Source: UBA9926 sp038131595 (GTDB lineage: Bacteria > Pseudomonadota > Gammaproteobacteria > Pseudomonadales > Azotimanducaceae). Taken from it: a stretch of DNA of 64,000 bases. Where the stretch lies: positions 186,001-250,000 of the forward strand of contig JAYPPR010000003.1 of the NCBI GenBank assembly GCA_038131595.1, in the 5' to 3' direction. The notes under the pieces were generated by a model. It saw only the letters and a program-made list of their open reading frames with translations. It did no database searches and had not been told where the DNA came from. This document shows, piece by piece, positions 17,010-25,316 of the stretch; positions within the stretch are counted from its first letter, which is position 1, and each line of letters opens with the position of its first letter. The position numbers and the translations under genes are program-made.

Positions 17010-17867
17010 ATGCTTGAGAACAAAGGGTTGCTGATTGCTATCGGTGTGACGCTGCTTGTCGCAATCGGCCTGGGGGTGGCTGTCCTTAATGAAGAGCCAG
17101 AGCCTGCGCCTACCGTGGTAACCGAGATAGCTATTCCTGAGCCTCCCGAGCCAGAGCCAGACCCGCTGCCCGAACCAGAACCTGAGCCAGAACCCGAGCC
17201 AGAGCCCGAGCCAGAGGTGATTGAGGCACCTGAAGCGGTTGTTGAGCCGTCAGAGCCTGCCTTTATCCTCCCACTGCTCGATGCGAGCGATGCGCTGGTC
17301 CGAGACGCGCTGGTGAGTCTAAGCCGGCACGAAGGTTTGCATCGTTGGCTAGCAGTTGACGATCTCATTCGAAAGTTTGTCGGTTTTACCCAAGGAGTGT
17401 CAGAGGGGCGCGTCATACGCGCTGCTGTCCAGGTCTTGGCACCACGAACAGGCTTTTCGGCAATCCGAGTGGGTGACAACGCGTTTATTTTGAACCCGGC
17501 CAGTTATGCGAGATACGACACGTTTACTTGGATTATTGACTCGGTAGATGCAGAGGCGCTGGCAGACTTTTATGTACTGATCACCCCACTACTGGATCAA
17601 GCCTATAAGGAACTGGGGATGCCAGACCCGGATTTCGATCGAGTTGTCTTCGCCGCTATCGGGTTACTGCTTGAGACGCCGGTGGTCGAAGGTGAGATTG
17701 GGCTCGAGCGACCGGTGGTGATGTATGAATTTGCGGATGACAGTCTTGAGTCCTTACAGCCCGCGCAGAAGCAACTCGTGAGAATGGGGCCTGCGAATAC
17801 CAAGAGAATCAAAAGCAAGCTATCAGAGGTGGCCAGGGCACTGAGAAGTGCTCGAAACAATCCTTAG
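17010..17867 (+). CDS. DUF3014 protein with Glu-Pro repeat linker
   Basis: A 285-residue protein of the DUF3014 family. An N-terminal membrane anchor (about residues 6-25, GLLIAIGVTLLVAIGLGVAVL) is followed by an acidic Pro-rich linker at about residues 29-75 with roughly nine Glu-Pro dipeptides in a row. A globular domain of about 200 residues follows, containing VRDALVSLSRHEGLHRWLAVDDLIRKFV. By analogy with TonB-like Pro-rich linkers, the linker should span the periplasm; topology is inner membrane with the domain outside. The function is not known. The gene lies in a 275-bp-spaced position of its own and ends 8 bp before the CoA-transferase ATG. Confidence 0.85.
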   Translation: MLENKGLLIAIGVTLLVAIGLGVAVLNEEPEPAPTVVTEIAIPEPPEPEPDPLPEPEPEPEPEPEPEPEVIEAPEAVVEPSEPAFILPLLDASDALVRDALVSLSRHEGLHRWLAVDDLIRKFVGFTQGVSEGRVIRAAVQVLAPRTGFSAIRVGDNAFILNPASYARYDTFTWIIDSVDAEALADFYVLITPLLDQAYKELGMPDPDFDRVVFAAIGLLLETPVVEGEIGLERPVVMYEFADDSLESLQPAQKQLVRMGPANTKRIKSKLSEVARALRSARNNP

Positions 17868-17875
17868 ACTCTCTA

Positions 17876-19058
17876 ATGGCTAAGCCCCTCGCTAACATTC
17901 GCGTGCTTGATCTGAGCATCGTCCGAGCCGGGCCGGTTGCGGTAAGACTGCTGGCGGATTGGGGTGCCGATGTTATCCGCATAGAACAGCCAAGGTCCGA
18001 TGACTCGGGAGGCGTGACCGGGTCGATGCAATCTTCAGATGCACAAAACCTGCATCGAAATAAACGTGGGCTCACGCTGGATCTAAAGCATCCAAAGGGC
18101 TATGCCGTACTCGAGCGGCTAGTTCGAACTGCCGACGTGCTGGTTGAAAACTTCAAAACCGATGTCAAGCACCGCCTCAAGATTGACTACGAATCCCTTT
18201 CTAAACTGAACCCTCGTTTAATCGTCGGGAGTATTAGTGGATTTGGTCAAGAGGGCCCGTACGCCAGTCGCCCAGGGTTCGATCAGATCATTCAAGGGAT
18301 GAGTGGGCTTATGAGTCTCACTGGTTCTCCAGATGGGGAACCTATGCGCGCGGGTATTGCGGTGAGTGATACCTCTGCGGGTATGTTCCTGGGACAAGGG
18401 ATATTGCTGGCCTTATTAGAGCGGCAACAAACGGGTCGAGGGCAATGGGTCCATACGAGCTTGCTCGAGGCGATGCTCAGCAAGCTCGATTTTCAGGGTT
18501 CAAGATACACAATGGACGGAGATAGTCCGGGTAGGGAAGGCAATCATCATCCAACAGCTGCGCCTATGGGCGTCTTTAGAGCGTCTGATGGATTTGTCAA
18601 TTTGGCAGCGACCTCGGGAAGAATGTGGCGGGCATTTTGTAAGAAGTTATCGCTCGATGCGCTCTTAGAGGATCCCCGGTTTGAAACCAATCAGCAGCGG
18701 GTAAAGCATCGTGAGGCACTGATTGAGTTGATTGAAAGCAAGACTGCGCAGAAAACACAAGCGTCGCTGATTACAGAGTTAAACGCGATAGGGTGCCCGT
18801 GTGGGACCTATATACACAGTTGCCGAAGCCTTTGATGACCCTCAGGCTCGAGCGCTTCAAATGCGACTGCCCACTGATCACTCGGAAAGAGGGCAGGTCG
18901 ACCTTGTTCGTTCGCCCATTAATCTTTCAAATCACCCCAACGCCCATGATCAGGCGCGTGCGGTACCCTACCGCGGGCAGCACACCTTTGAGATCTTGCA
19001 GGCGGCGGGATTAAGTGAAACAGAGCTCAAGTCGTTGAAAGATGAAGGCGTCATTTAA
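17876..19058 (+). pseudogene. CaiB/BaiF (type III) CoA-transferase with a frameshift
   Basis: Two frames rebuild a 393-residue type III CoA-transferase. The first, from ATG 17876, has RVLDLSIVRAGPVAVRLLADWGADVIRIE and HRNKRGLTLDLK. It also has VENFKTDVKHRLKIDYESL with the catalytic-Asp position, SGFGQEGPYASRPGFD and the GMSGLMSLTG strand. It breaks just after GCPCG. The frame one base over continues with PIYTVAEAFDDPQARALQ, giving the family's usual CGP(I)xTVxE(x)DPQ motif. The break is at a TGTGGGACC run near 18800, where removing one G heals it. The length is a multiple of three plus one. The family transfers CoA between carboxylic acids; the substrate is unknown. A crotonase follows 36 bp later. 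Confidence 0.87.
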
Positions 19059-19094
19059 CGAGTTGGCCTAGGCTGCGCACAAGGTGGATTTGGC

Positions 19095-19898
19095 ATGAAG
19101 CAAATTAAGCTAACGACCGAGAAAATGTTGCTTGAGACAAACGGCCCAGTGAGTTGGATTACGTTTAATCAGCCTGAAAAGCGAAATGCCATTTCGCTAG
19201 CGATGTGGGAAGGGCTAGCTGAGGCTCTCGCATTGTCTATGGAGGACGAGTCGATCAAGGTGATTGTTCTCAAAGGAGCGGGCGGTCAAGCATTCGTGTC
19301 CGGCGCCGACATATCGGAATTCGATCAGAAGCGTAATTCGGCTGAGGCTAAAGCGGCGTATGCGCAAATTGCTGGGCAAGCGTCTCGATACTTGCGTCAA
19401 TCCGATAAGCCGGTGATTGCGTTGATCGAGGGTTACTGCATCGGCGGCGGGCTCGCAACGGCGCTCCAGGCAGATGTCCGCTTTGCTACACCTGGCTCGA
19501 CGTTTGGCATTCCCGCCGCACGATTGGGGCTTGGATACGAGTACGAGGGGTTGCGGCTTCTAACACAGATCGTAGGCCCCTCTCGAGCAAGAGACATCAT
19601 GATGTCAGCGCGGCTGTTTAAAGCGGATGAGGCGCTCGCGATGGGACTCGTTAATTTTGTCGAGTCTGAAGGGGATATCTATGAAGCGGTCGCGGCTTAC
19701 GCAGAGCGCATCGCTTCCAATGCGCCACTGACTATTCGCGCTGCTCGTGCTGCGATCAGTGATGTCATGCTCGAGGCCTCAAAGCGAGATAGGTCTGGTG
19801 TGCAGGCGCTCATCGATGCTTGTTTTGATAGTGAGGACTACCGAGAGGGTCGCCGGGCCTTTGCTGAAAAACGGCCGCCTCAGTTTAGAGGCAAATAG
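19095..19898 (+). CDS. Enoyl-CoA hydratase/isomerase family protein
   Basis: A 267-residue crotonase. The oxyanion-hole segments are GGQAFVSGADISEF near residues 57-70 and IEGYCIGGGLATALQADVRFA near residues 111-131. RLGLGYEYEGLRLLTQIVG and a C-terminal YREGRRAFAEKRPPQFRGK tail follow. It is intact and of normal length, and is a second crotonase distinct from that at 5223. It follows the frameshifted CoA-transferase on the same strand. The pair could once have activated and hydrated an unsaturated acid, which is inference. The exact reaction is not predictable from motifs alone. Confidence 0.87.
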   Translation: MKQIKLTTEKMLLETNGPVSWITFNQPEKRNAISLAMWEGLAEALALSMEDESIKVIVLKGAGGQAFVSGADISEFDQKRNSAEAKAAYAQIAGQASRYLRQSDKPVIALIEGYCIGGGLATALQADVRFATPGSTFGIPAARLGLGYEYEGLRLLTQIVGPSRARDIMMSARLFKADEALAMGLVNFVESEGDIYEAVAAYAERIASNAPLTIRAARAAISDVMLEASKRDRSGVQALIDACFDSEDYREGRRAFAEKRPPQFRGK

Positions 19899-19951
19899 CG
19901 GAAGCGGCGAACAAAATTGAAACTCGCACGCTCGCATGGTTTCTCCTTTTC

Positions 19952-19999
19952 GCTGGAGATATAACGCTAGGGATATAAAAACTAGGGTAGAGATAAAGG
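19952..19999. repeat. Degenerate 14-15-bp tandem array, 3 copies
   Basis: The units GCTGGAGATATAAC (19952), GCTAGGGATATAAAA (19966) and ACTAGGGTAGAGATAAAG (19981) follow each other with a 14-15 bp step. They lie between the convergent 3' ends of the crotonase and the HlyD gene. Confidence 0.65.
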
Positions 20000-20017
20000 A
20001 AGTGTGATGGGTCTCGG

Positions 20018-21328
20018 TTAGCGCTCCCTCATCGCATTGGCGGTGGCTCGTTTTACCGGCTTCAGCAAATAGTCTAGCACTGTCTTTTCGCCGGTGATGA
20101 TGTCCACCGAGGCAACCATCCCAGTCATGATCGGCAGAGGCGCGAGCTCGGTGCCGAGATAGTTCTTTTCCGTACGTACCCTGATCTCAAAAAAGTGCTC
20201 GCCGGTTTCGTCGACAATGGTGTCGGCGCCAATGCGTTCAAGTCTGGCCTCAAGGCCGCCATAGATGGCGAAATCATAGGCAGTGAGTTTTACCATAGCC
20301 TTCTGCCCTGGGCGGATGAAGGCGATATCAACAGGTCTAACCTTTGCATTCACTAGGAGCGTGTCATTGGTTGGCACAATCTCAATGAGGTCCATGCCAG
20401 GCTGTATGACTGCTCCCTCTGTCGTGACGAGGATTCGGTTAACGACGCCATCCACGGGCGATCGAACTTCGGTTCGATCCACGCGATCTTGCAAAGCAAC
20501 TTTGGAGTAAGTCAGCCTTGATAATTCTGCTCGGACTAATGTGAGTTCCTCCTGAGCTGAGCTTTTAAACTGCTGTTGCCTCTCCAGGATTTTCTCCTCG
20601 GCTTCCTGAATCATTGATTCAGCACTCGGAGCCTTTAGCTGTGCTGTTTCGAGTCGGCCGCTCGCTTCATTGACCGCCATCCGCAGACGGAGCAGCTCAA
20701 CTTGGGAGACCGCGCCTTTCGCGACGAGTGGCTCGGTTATCTCCAGTTCCTGCTCCGCAAGAGCGGCGTTCTCGGCGAGTTTTTGCAATTCGCGGTTTAA
20801 TTCCTCTCTCGCTTGAATGTGTTGCTGGCGTTGCTCGCGCAAGATGGCAATCGCACTCGCTAACTCAGTTTTGCGTGATTCGAAAAGGCGTAATTCCTCT
20901 TGGAACAGTATCGCTTGGTCAATGGTTAGATTTTCTGGAGATTTGAGTCCTTGTTCCGATATTTCTGCTTCGAGACGCAGGGCTCGGTAGTTCAGTGCGT
21001 CGATTGACGCTTCATTCTCTTTGAACGACGAATTGAAGCGGGTGTCGTCGATACGTAGCAGCGGCGCGCCTTTTTTGACTTGATCACCAACGTTGACGTT
21101 GATTTCTCGGAGAATGCCTCCCTCCAGATTTTGAATCGTTTGGATTTGACTGGAAGGGATAACGCGGCCTGTGGCTCGTGTTACTTCGTCGAGGGTCGCG
21201 TAGTTTGCCCATAGCAGCGCGATAGAAACGAACAGCGCAATACTCCAGAGTAACCAATGCGCCAGCGGGTTGCCTTTGCTATCGGTCTCAAGCCCTGTCC
21301 GGTTAAGTTCGTTGAGGAATCGGTTCAT
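20018..21328 (-). CDS. Type I secretion membrane-fusion protein (HlyD family)
   Basis: A 436-residue periplasmic adaptor of a type I secretion system. A cytoplasmic N-terminus and one transmembrane helix (about residues 27-45, LLWSIALFVSIALLWANYA) precede a lipoyl-like half-motif GGILREINVNVGDQVKKGAPLLRID. A long Glu/Gln-rich coiled-coil hairpin (about residues 110-270) follows, then the second lipoyl half (VRSPVDGVVNRILV) and a beta-barrel C-terminus. Type I adaptors of the LapC class look like this. The start overlaps the stop of the upstream ABC gene by 4 bp. No TolC-like gene or RTX substrate lies next to it, so the outer-membrane channel and cargo must be elsewhere. Confidence 0.92.
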   Translation of the reverse strand: MNRFLNELNRTGLETDSKGNPLAHWLLWSIALFVSIALLWANYATLDEVTRATGRVIPSSQIQTIQNLEGGILREINVNVGDQVKKGAPLLRIDDTRFNSSFKENEASIDALNYRALRLEAEISEQGLKSPENLTIDQAILFQEELRLFESRKTELASAIAILREQRQQHIQAREELNRELQKLAENAALAEQELEITEPLVAKGAVSQVELLRLRMAVNEASGRLETAQLKAPSAESMIQEAEEKILERQQQFKSSAQEELTLVRAELSRLTYSKVALQDRVDRTEVRSPVDGVVNRILVTTEGAVIQPGMDLIEIVPTNDTLLVNAKVRPVDIAFIRPGQKAMVKLTAYDFAIYGGLEARLERIGADTIVDETGEHFFEIRVRTEKNYLGTELAPLPIMTGMVASVDIITGEKTVLDYLLKPVKRATANAMRER

Positions 21329-23439
21329 GATCGCTGCTGATTGGTTTGCGAGAGACGACTAAGGACGTGATCTTTGGGGCCGTCCATGATGATCTGCCCC
21401 TCTCTCAGCACGACCAAACGATCCACTAACGCGAGCAATTGGCTTCTGTGGGTCATTAGAATCAGCGTTTTGTCTGTGAGATAGCGCGAAAGCGAGCTAA
21501 TGAGCGCCTGCTCAGCTTGTCCATCGAGCGCGTTGCTGGGCTCATCAAGTAAGACTAGCTTGGCGCCGCCCGCGATCGCGCGAGCGATTGCAATGGCTTG
21601 TTTCTGCCCCCCTGATAGTTTTCTTCCCTGCTCACCAACTTGCAGATCAAATCCTTCAGGGTGGGCATCTAGCTGGCGTTTAATGCCGGCGATCGAGGCT
21701 GCGTTGAGCACTGCCTCGTCTGGCAGACTGGGTTTACCCAAGCGGATGTTCTCGCTCACGCTGCCGCTGATGAGTGGCGCGTCTTGTGTTAGATAACTCA
21801 TTTGTGGTCTGAGATCGATCGGGTCTATTTGGCGTATGTCCGTGCCACCAATCAGCACGCTTCCTTGGTCAGGTGTGTAAAAGCGGCAAATGAGCTGCGC
21901 GAGCGTGCTCTTACCGGATCCTGTCGGACCGATGATGCCAACGCGCTCGCCAGCCTCAATGTTGAGGTTGATGCCTGAGAGTGCCTTAAAGGGCTGCCCT
22001 TCGTAGGTGAAGTGAACGTCAACAAATCGCACCGAGGGAGAAAGCTGAGGGCGGTGGAGTGGCGCACTTTCTAGGTCTCTCTCCTGCGGCAGATGCATGA
22101 GATGATCAACCGAATCAAAAGCCGCCATGGCCTGTTGCGCGCGCGTGATCAGGCTCGCCAGTTGCGTCATGGGTTGGACGCTTCGACCCGTTAAGATCGT
22201 GCAGGCAATCAGTCCACCCATGGTTAGCTGGCCACTTTGAATGGCATAGACGCCTGCTGCGACGACCAAAAGCGTCGTCATCCCTTGAACCCATTGAACA
22301 ATATTGAGTGCTACTAATGTTCTCAATCGAGTGGCAAGCGATAGCTCAGCGAGTTCGGCTTGCTGGCGTTCCCAACGGTTCTGCATCTGACTTTCGGCAT
22401 TTGAGGATTTGACGAGATCGAGTGCGTTTAGGGTCTCAATGAGTAATCCGCTTTTTCTAGCCGAGGCTTGCATCAGGTTTTCGATATGCGGCCGGAGCTG
22501 ACGCTGCACAATGATGCCGGTGGCACAAATGATGAGAATGGCTAAGAGCGGGATAAGCGCAATAGAACCACCAATTGCGAAGATAATCATGAGGTAGATT
22601 GCGACAAATGGAAGATCGATCAGCGCAGTCAGGGTCGATGAAGTGAGAAAATCTCTGAGTTGCTCGAAATCAAGCAACTGGTTGGCAAAGCTACCCACCT
22701 TACTGGGCCTTGCTGCTAAGGGTAGTCCCATCACTTGCTCGAAGGTCATGGCAGATAGCATGAGATCGGCTCTGCGCCCAGCGATATCGATAAAGTATCC
22801 TCGTAAGGATTTGAGGACGAAATCAAACAGTAAGACGATCGCGAGGCCAATTGCCAATACCCAGAGCGTCTCCTCAGCTTGATTGGGGACGACTCGATCA
22901 TAGACATTCATAACGAATAACGGCATCGCTAACGCGAAGACATTGATGAATAAAGACCCGGCAATGACCTCAATATAGATTGAACGATTGAGTGAAAGCA
23001 TTCGACGGAACCATCCGAGCGGGCGGCGAACGCGACCAAAAAGCTGCTCGTGCTCAGTGTCGTGCTTTGATCCCAGCATGAGCAGTTGGATTTCGCCGTC
23101 AAGGCGTTGGAGCGCCGTGGTCAACTCATCTTGACCAGCTGCAATGGCTGCCGATCCCTGTTCGTGATTAAAAACGATTAATGGAAAGTGGTGGCGAGCC
23201 AACTTGGCGGGGTCGAATGCTGAGGCGTCCGGTATTGATTGCGTGCTCGACGAAAAACCGAGTCGCCTCGTTGCTCTCAATGCCATTTCAATGGAGAACT
23301 CAGGACTGTCCGCGGGGTCGTAGGGTAATCCGCTTAGCAGTTTTTGTTCGGTGACCGGGTGCCCCTCTTTGGCGAGAAGCTCAATGAGCGCCTCAAGCAG
23401 TGAGCGCGTGGGGGCTGTGGTCGAGGAGTCAGCAGGCAT
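21325..23439 (-). CDS. Type I secretion ABC transporter (permease/ATPase, LapB-like)
   Basis: A 704-residue ABC exporter half-transporter. The N-terminal 130 residues resemble a C39-peptidase-like domain without a catalytic Cys-His pair, as in LapB/RtxB-type exporters of giant adhesins or RTX proteins. A six-helix transmembrane domain (about residues 155-430) follows. The ATPase domain has Walker A GPTGSGKST, ABC signature LSGGQKQ and Walker B LVLLDEPSNALD, with MTHR as the H-loop. It is coupled to the HlyD gene by a 4-bp overlap. The cargo is unknown; LapB-like homologues move large C-terminal-signal proteins in one step. Confidence 0.92.
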   Translation of the reverse strand: MPADSSTTAPTRSLLEALIELLAKEGHPVTEQKLLSGLPYDPADSPEFSIEMALRATRRLGFSSSTQSIPDASAFDPAKLARHHFPLIVFNHEQGSAAIAAGQDELTTALQRLDGEIQLLMLGSKHDTEHEQLFGRVRRPLGWFRRMLSLNRSIYIEVIAGSLFINVFALAMPLFVMNVYDRVVPNQAEETLWVLAIGLAIVLLFDFVLKSLRGYFIDIAGRRADLMLSAMTFEQVMGLPLAARPSKVGSFANQLLDFEQLRDFLTSSTLTALIDLPFVAIYLMIIFAIGGSIALIPLLAILIICATGIIVQRQLRPHIENLMQASARKSGLLIETLNALDLVKSSNAESQMQNRWERQQAELAELSLATRLRTLVALNIVQWVQGMTTLLVVAAGVYAIQSGQLTMGGLIACTILTGRSVQPMTQLASLITRAQQAMAAFDSVDHLMHLPQERDLESAPLHRPQLSPSVRFVDVHFTYEGQPFKALSGINLNIEAGERVGIIGPTGSGKSTLAQLICRFYTPDQGSVLIGGTDIRQIDPIDLRPQMSYLTQDAPLISGSVSENIRLGKPSLPDEAVLNAASIAGIKRQLDAHPEGFDLQVGEQGRKLSGGQKQAIAIARAIAGGAKLVLLDEPSNALDGQAEQALISSLSRYLTDKTLILMTHRSQLLALVDRLVVLREGQIIMDGPKDHVLSRLSQTNQQRS

Positions 23440-23559
23440 GGGATCAGTATATCACTCACCTATCCAGCTAGCGTATCGGACCACTCGCTAAGGGAAGGCG
23501 GACACCTTAGTGCTCGCTCTCCACTCGAGGTGAAACATCGAATTAGGGGATTGGTCAAA

Positions 23560-24516
23560 CTAGGGATTAACCCACCGGATGGGCGAGCCAGCCTGCCAAG
23601 CGCTTATATTCTCGCAGAGCTGGTCAATGAGACGTGCTCTCGATTCGCTTGCGCCCCATGCGTTGTGGGGGGTCACAATCAGGTTGGGTTTCTGCCTTGC
23701 AAGGAGCGGCTCGTCTAGTTCGGCTGGCTCCTTCGTGAGCACGTCAATTGCTGCACCTTGGATGAGGCCCTGGTCCAATGCGCCGAGTAGTGCATCAGTC
23801 TGAATAAGACCGCCTCGGGCAGTATTAATGAGAAATGCGGACGACTTCATTTTAGCGAGAAATGATTCGTCGATTAGCCCAGTATTGGCCTCAGTGAGGG
23901 GGCAGTGCAACGATAGGAAGTCTGCCTTGCCAAGTAGTTCCTCCATCGAGACTCGCGGTATCGTTGCACTTTCAGCTCCGTTTTCTGAACGCAGTGCCAG
24001 TACGGTCATGCCAAGCGCCTGACCCAGCTTGGCAACAGCGCTGCCGAGCTCACCAAGGCCAATAATTCCAAGCGTTTTTCCTGCAAGCTCGATGATGGGG
24101 TAATCGAGCCTGCAAAATACGTCACTCTCTTGCCACCGGTTCGCGCCAGTATCGGCGATATAACGATGTTGTTGTGTGGCGAGGTTGAGCATCAAGCCGA
24201 TCGTGTGCTGGGCGACCGAGTTAGTCGCGTAGCCTCTTGCATTGCAAACAACGATCTTTCTTTCTCGCGCTGCCTCTAAATCAACGTTGTTGGTGCCTGT
24301 GGCCATGATGCCAATGAAACGAAGTGACGGAGACGCTGCGATGACTGCCTGGTCCAGCACCACTTTATTGGTCAACACGACCTCGCAATGCTGGATCCTC
24401 TCCTCAGTTTGGCTTTCCAAGGTCGAACCATGAATCTCCCATCCCTCGAGTCGTGACGTGAGGGGGGTGAGGTCTGCATCGCCAAGACTATTTCTGTCTA
24501 GAATGACGCCTCGCAT
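23560..24516 (-). CDS. D-isomer-specific 2-hydroxyacid dehydrogenase (glycerate/hydroxypyruvate reductase-like)
   Basis: A 318-residue NAD(P)-dependent dehydrogenase. The substrate domain has TGTNNVDLEAARERKIVVCNARGYATNSVAQHTIGL. The Rossmann domain has GIIGLGELGSAVAKLGQALGM near residues 149-169, the catalytic-Arg segment INTARGGLIQTDALLGAL near residues 232-249 and the acid/base His in TPHNAWGASESRARL. Closest in character to the HprA-type glycerate dehydrogenases, but lactate- or formate-type activity is not excluded. It is cytoplasmic. It lies 12 bp downstream of ppiB on the same strand, so the two may be co-transcribed. Confidence 0.87.
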   Translation of the reverse strand: MRGVILDRNSLGDADLTPLTSRLEGWEIHGSTLESQTEERIQHCEVVLTNKVVLDQAVIAASPSLRFIGIMATGTNNVDLEAARERKIVVCNARGYATNSVAQHTIGLMLNLATQQHRYIADTGANRWQESDVFCRLDYPIIELAGKTLGIIGLGELGSAVAKLGQALGMTVLALRSENGAESATIPRVSMEELLGKADFLSLHCPLTEANTGLIDESFLAKMKSSAFLINTARGGLIQTDALLGALDQGLIQGAAIDVLTKEPAELDEPLLARQKPNLIVTPHNAWGASESRARLIDQLCENISAWQAGSPIRWVNP

Positions 24517-24528
24517 GGATACGACTGA

Positions 24529-25053
24529 TTACGCTTTGAGATCGGGGAAGGACTCATCTAGCGCTGCGTTCCATTCAGCCAAACGCGCGGCTTGACTATC
24601 GCGTAGGCCATCAATATCTCCCTCGATAGTGATGGATGAGATGGTGTCCCCCTGGCGAATGGCGTTCACTACTTCTTGATCACTGTCACTGACCACTGAT
24701 CCGAACACCGAATGGTTGTCGTCGAGGTGGGGAGTTGGCACATGAGTAATAAAAAACTGGCTGCCATTAGTGCCCGGACCAGCATTAGCCATGGACAACT
24801 GCCCAGGTCGGTCGTGTCGTAGGGCGGATACGAACTCGTCTTCAAATCGGTAGCCTGGGCCTCCGGTTCCGGTGCCGAATGGGCATCCACCTTGAATCAT
24901 GAAGTCGCCAATAACCCGGTGAAAGGAAAGTCCATCGTAATAGCCTCGAACTGCTAGGTTGACAAAGTTAGCGACGGTAACGGGGGTTTCGTCCGCATAG
25001 AGGTTGAGGCAAATATTGCCCTTGTTCGTTTCAATCGTGGCGGTGATGCTCAT
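24529..25053 (-). CDS. ppiB: Cytoplasmic cyclophilin-type peptidyl-prolyl cis-trans isomerase
   Basis: A 174-residue cyclophilin. The active-site stretch FHRVIGDFMIQGGCPFGTGTGGPG lies near residues 50-73 and NGSQFFITHVPTPHLDDNHSVFGSV near residues 95-119. There is no signal peptide, which makes it PpiB rather than the periplasmic PpiA. In many gammaproteobacteria ppiB is next to lpxH; here lpxH is about 38 kb away. It speeds proline isomerisation in protein folding. The next gene on the same strand is the 2-hydroxyacid dehydrogenase. Confidence 0.94.
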   Translation of the reverse strand: MSITATIETNKGNICLNLYADETPVTVANFVNLAVRGYYDGLSFHRVIGDFMIQGGCPFGTGTGGPGYRFEDEFVSALRHDRPGQLSMANAGPGTNGSQFFITHVPTPHLDDNHSVFGSVVSDSDQEVVNAIRQGDTISSITIEGDIDGLRDSQAARLAEWNAALDESFPDLKA

Positions 25054-25316
25054 CGTGATCCCTTTTTCATTGGCATGGGTTGGTGAAAGAAGTGTAGCTC
25101 CGGATAATAAATAAATTCCTGGCTGGCGCTTTGGCGAAATAATTGTCGCTCGATTGACGATTCATAGGTTCCGTTCTGATTGTCGGCTACCAGCTGGGTC
25201 CCTCTAACTGTTTCGATGTTATTTTACGGGGGCGTAACCCTGCTGGCTGGATTAGGAACGTTTTACCCTATCGCTGGTCTAGCGCTTGCCACTCAAGACT
25301 TAACGTCAGACCGACT

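Noticed and set aside
16961..17479. Minus-strand frame encoding a Ser-Gly repeat protein
   Set aside because: It is the shadow of the Glu-Pro codon repeat in the DUF3014 gene on the other strand, which has a clear family domain.
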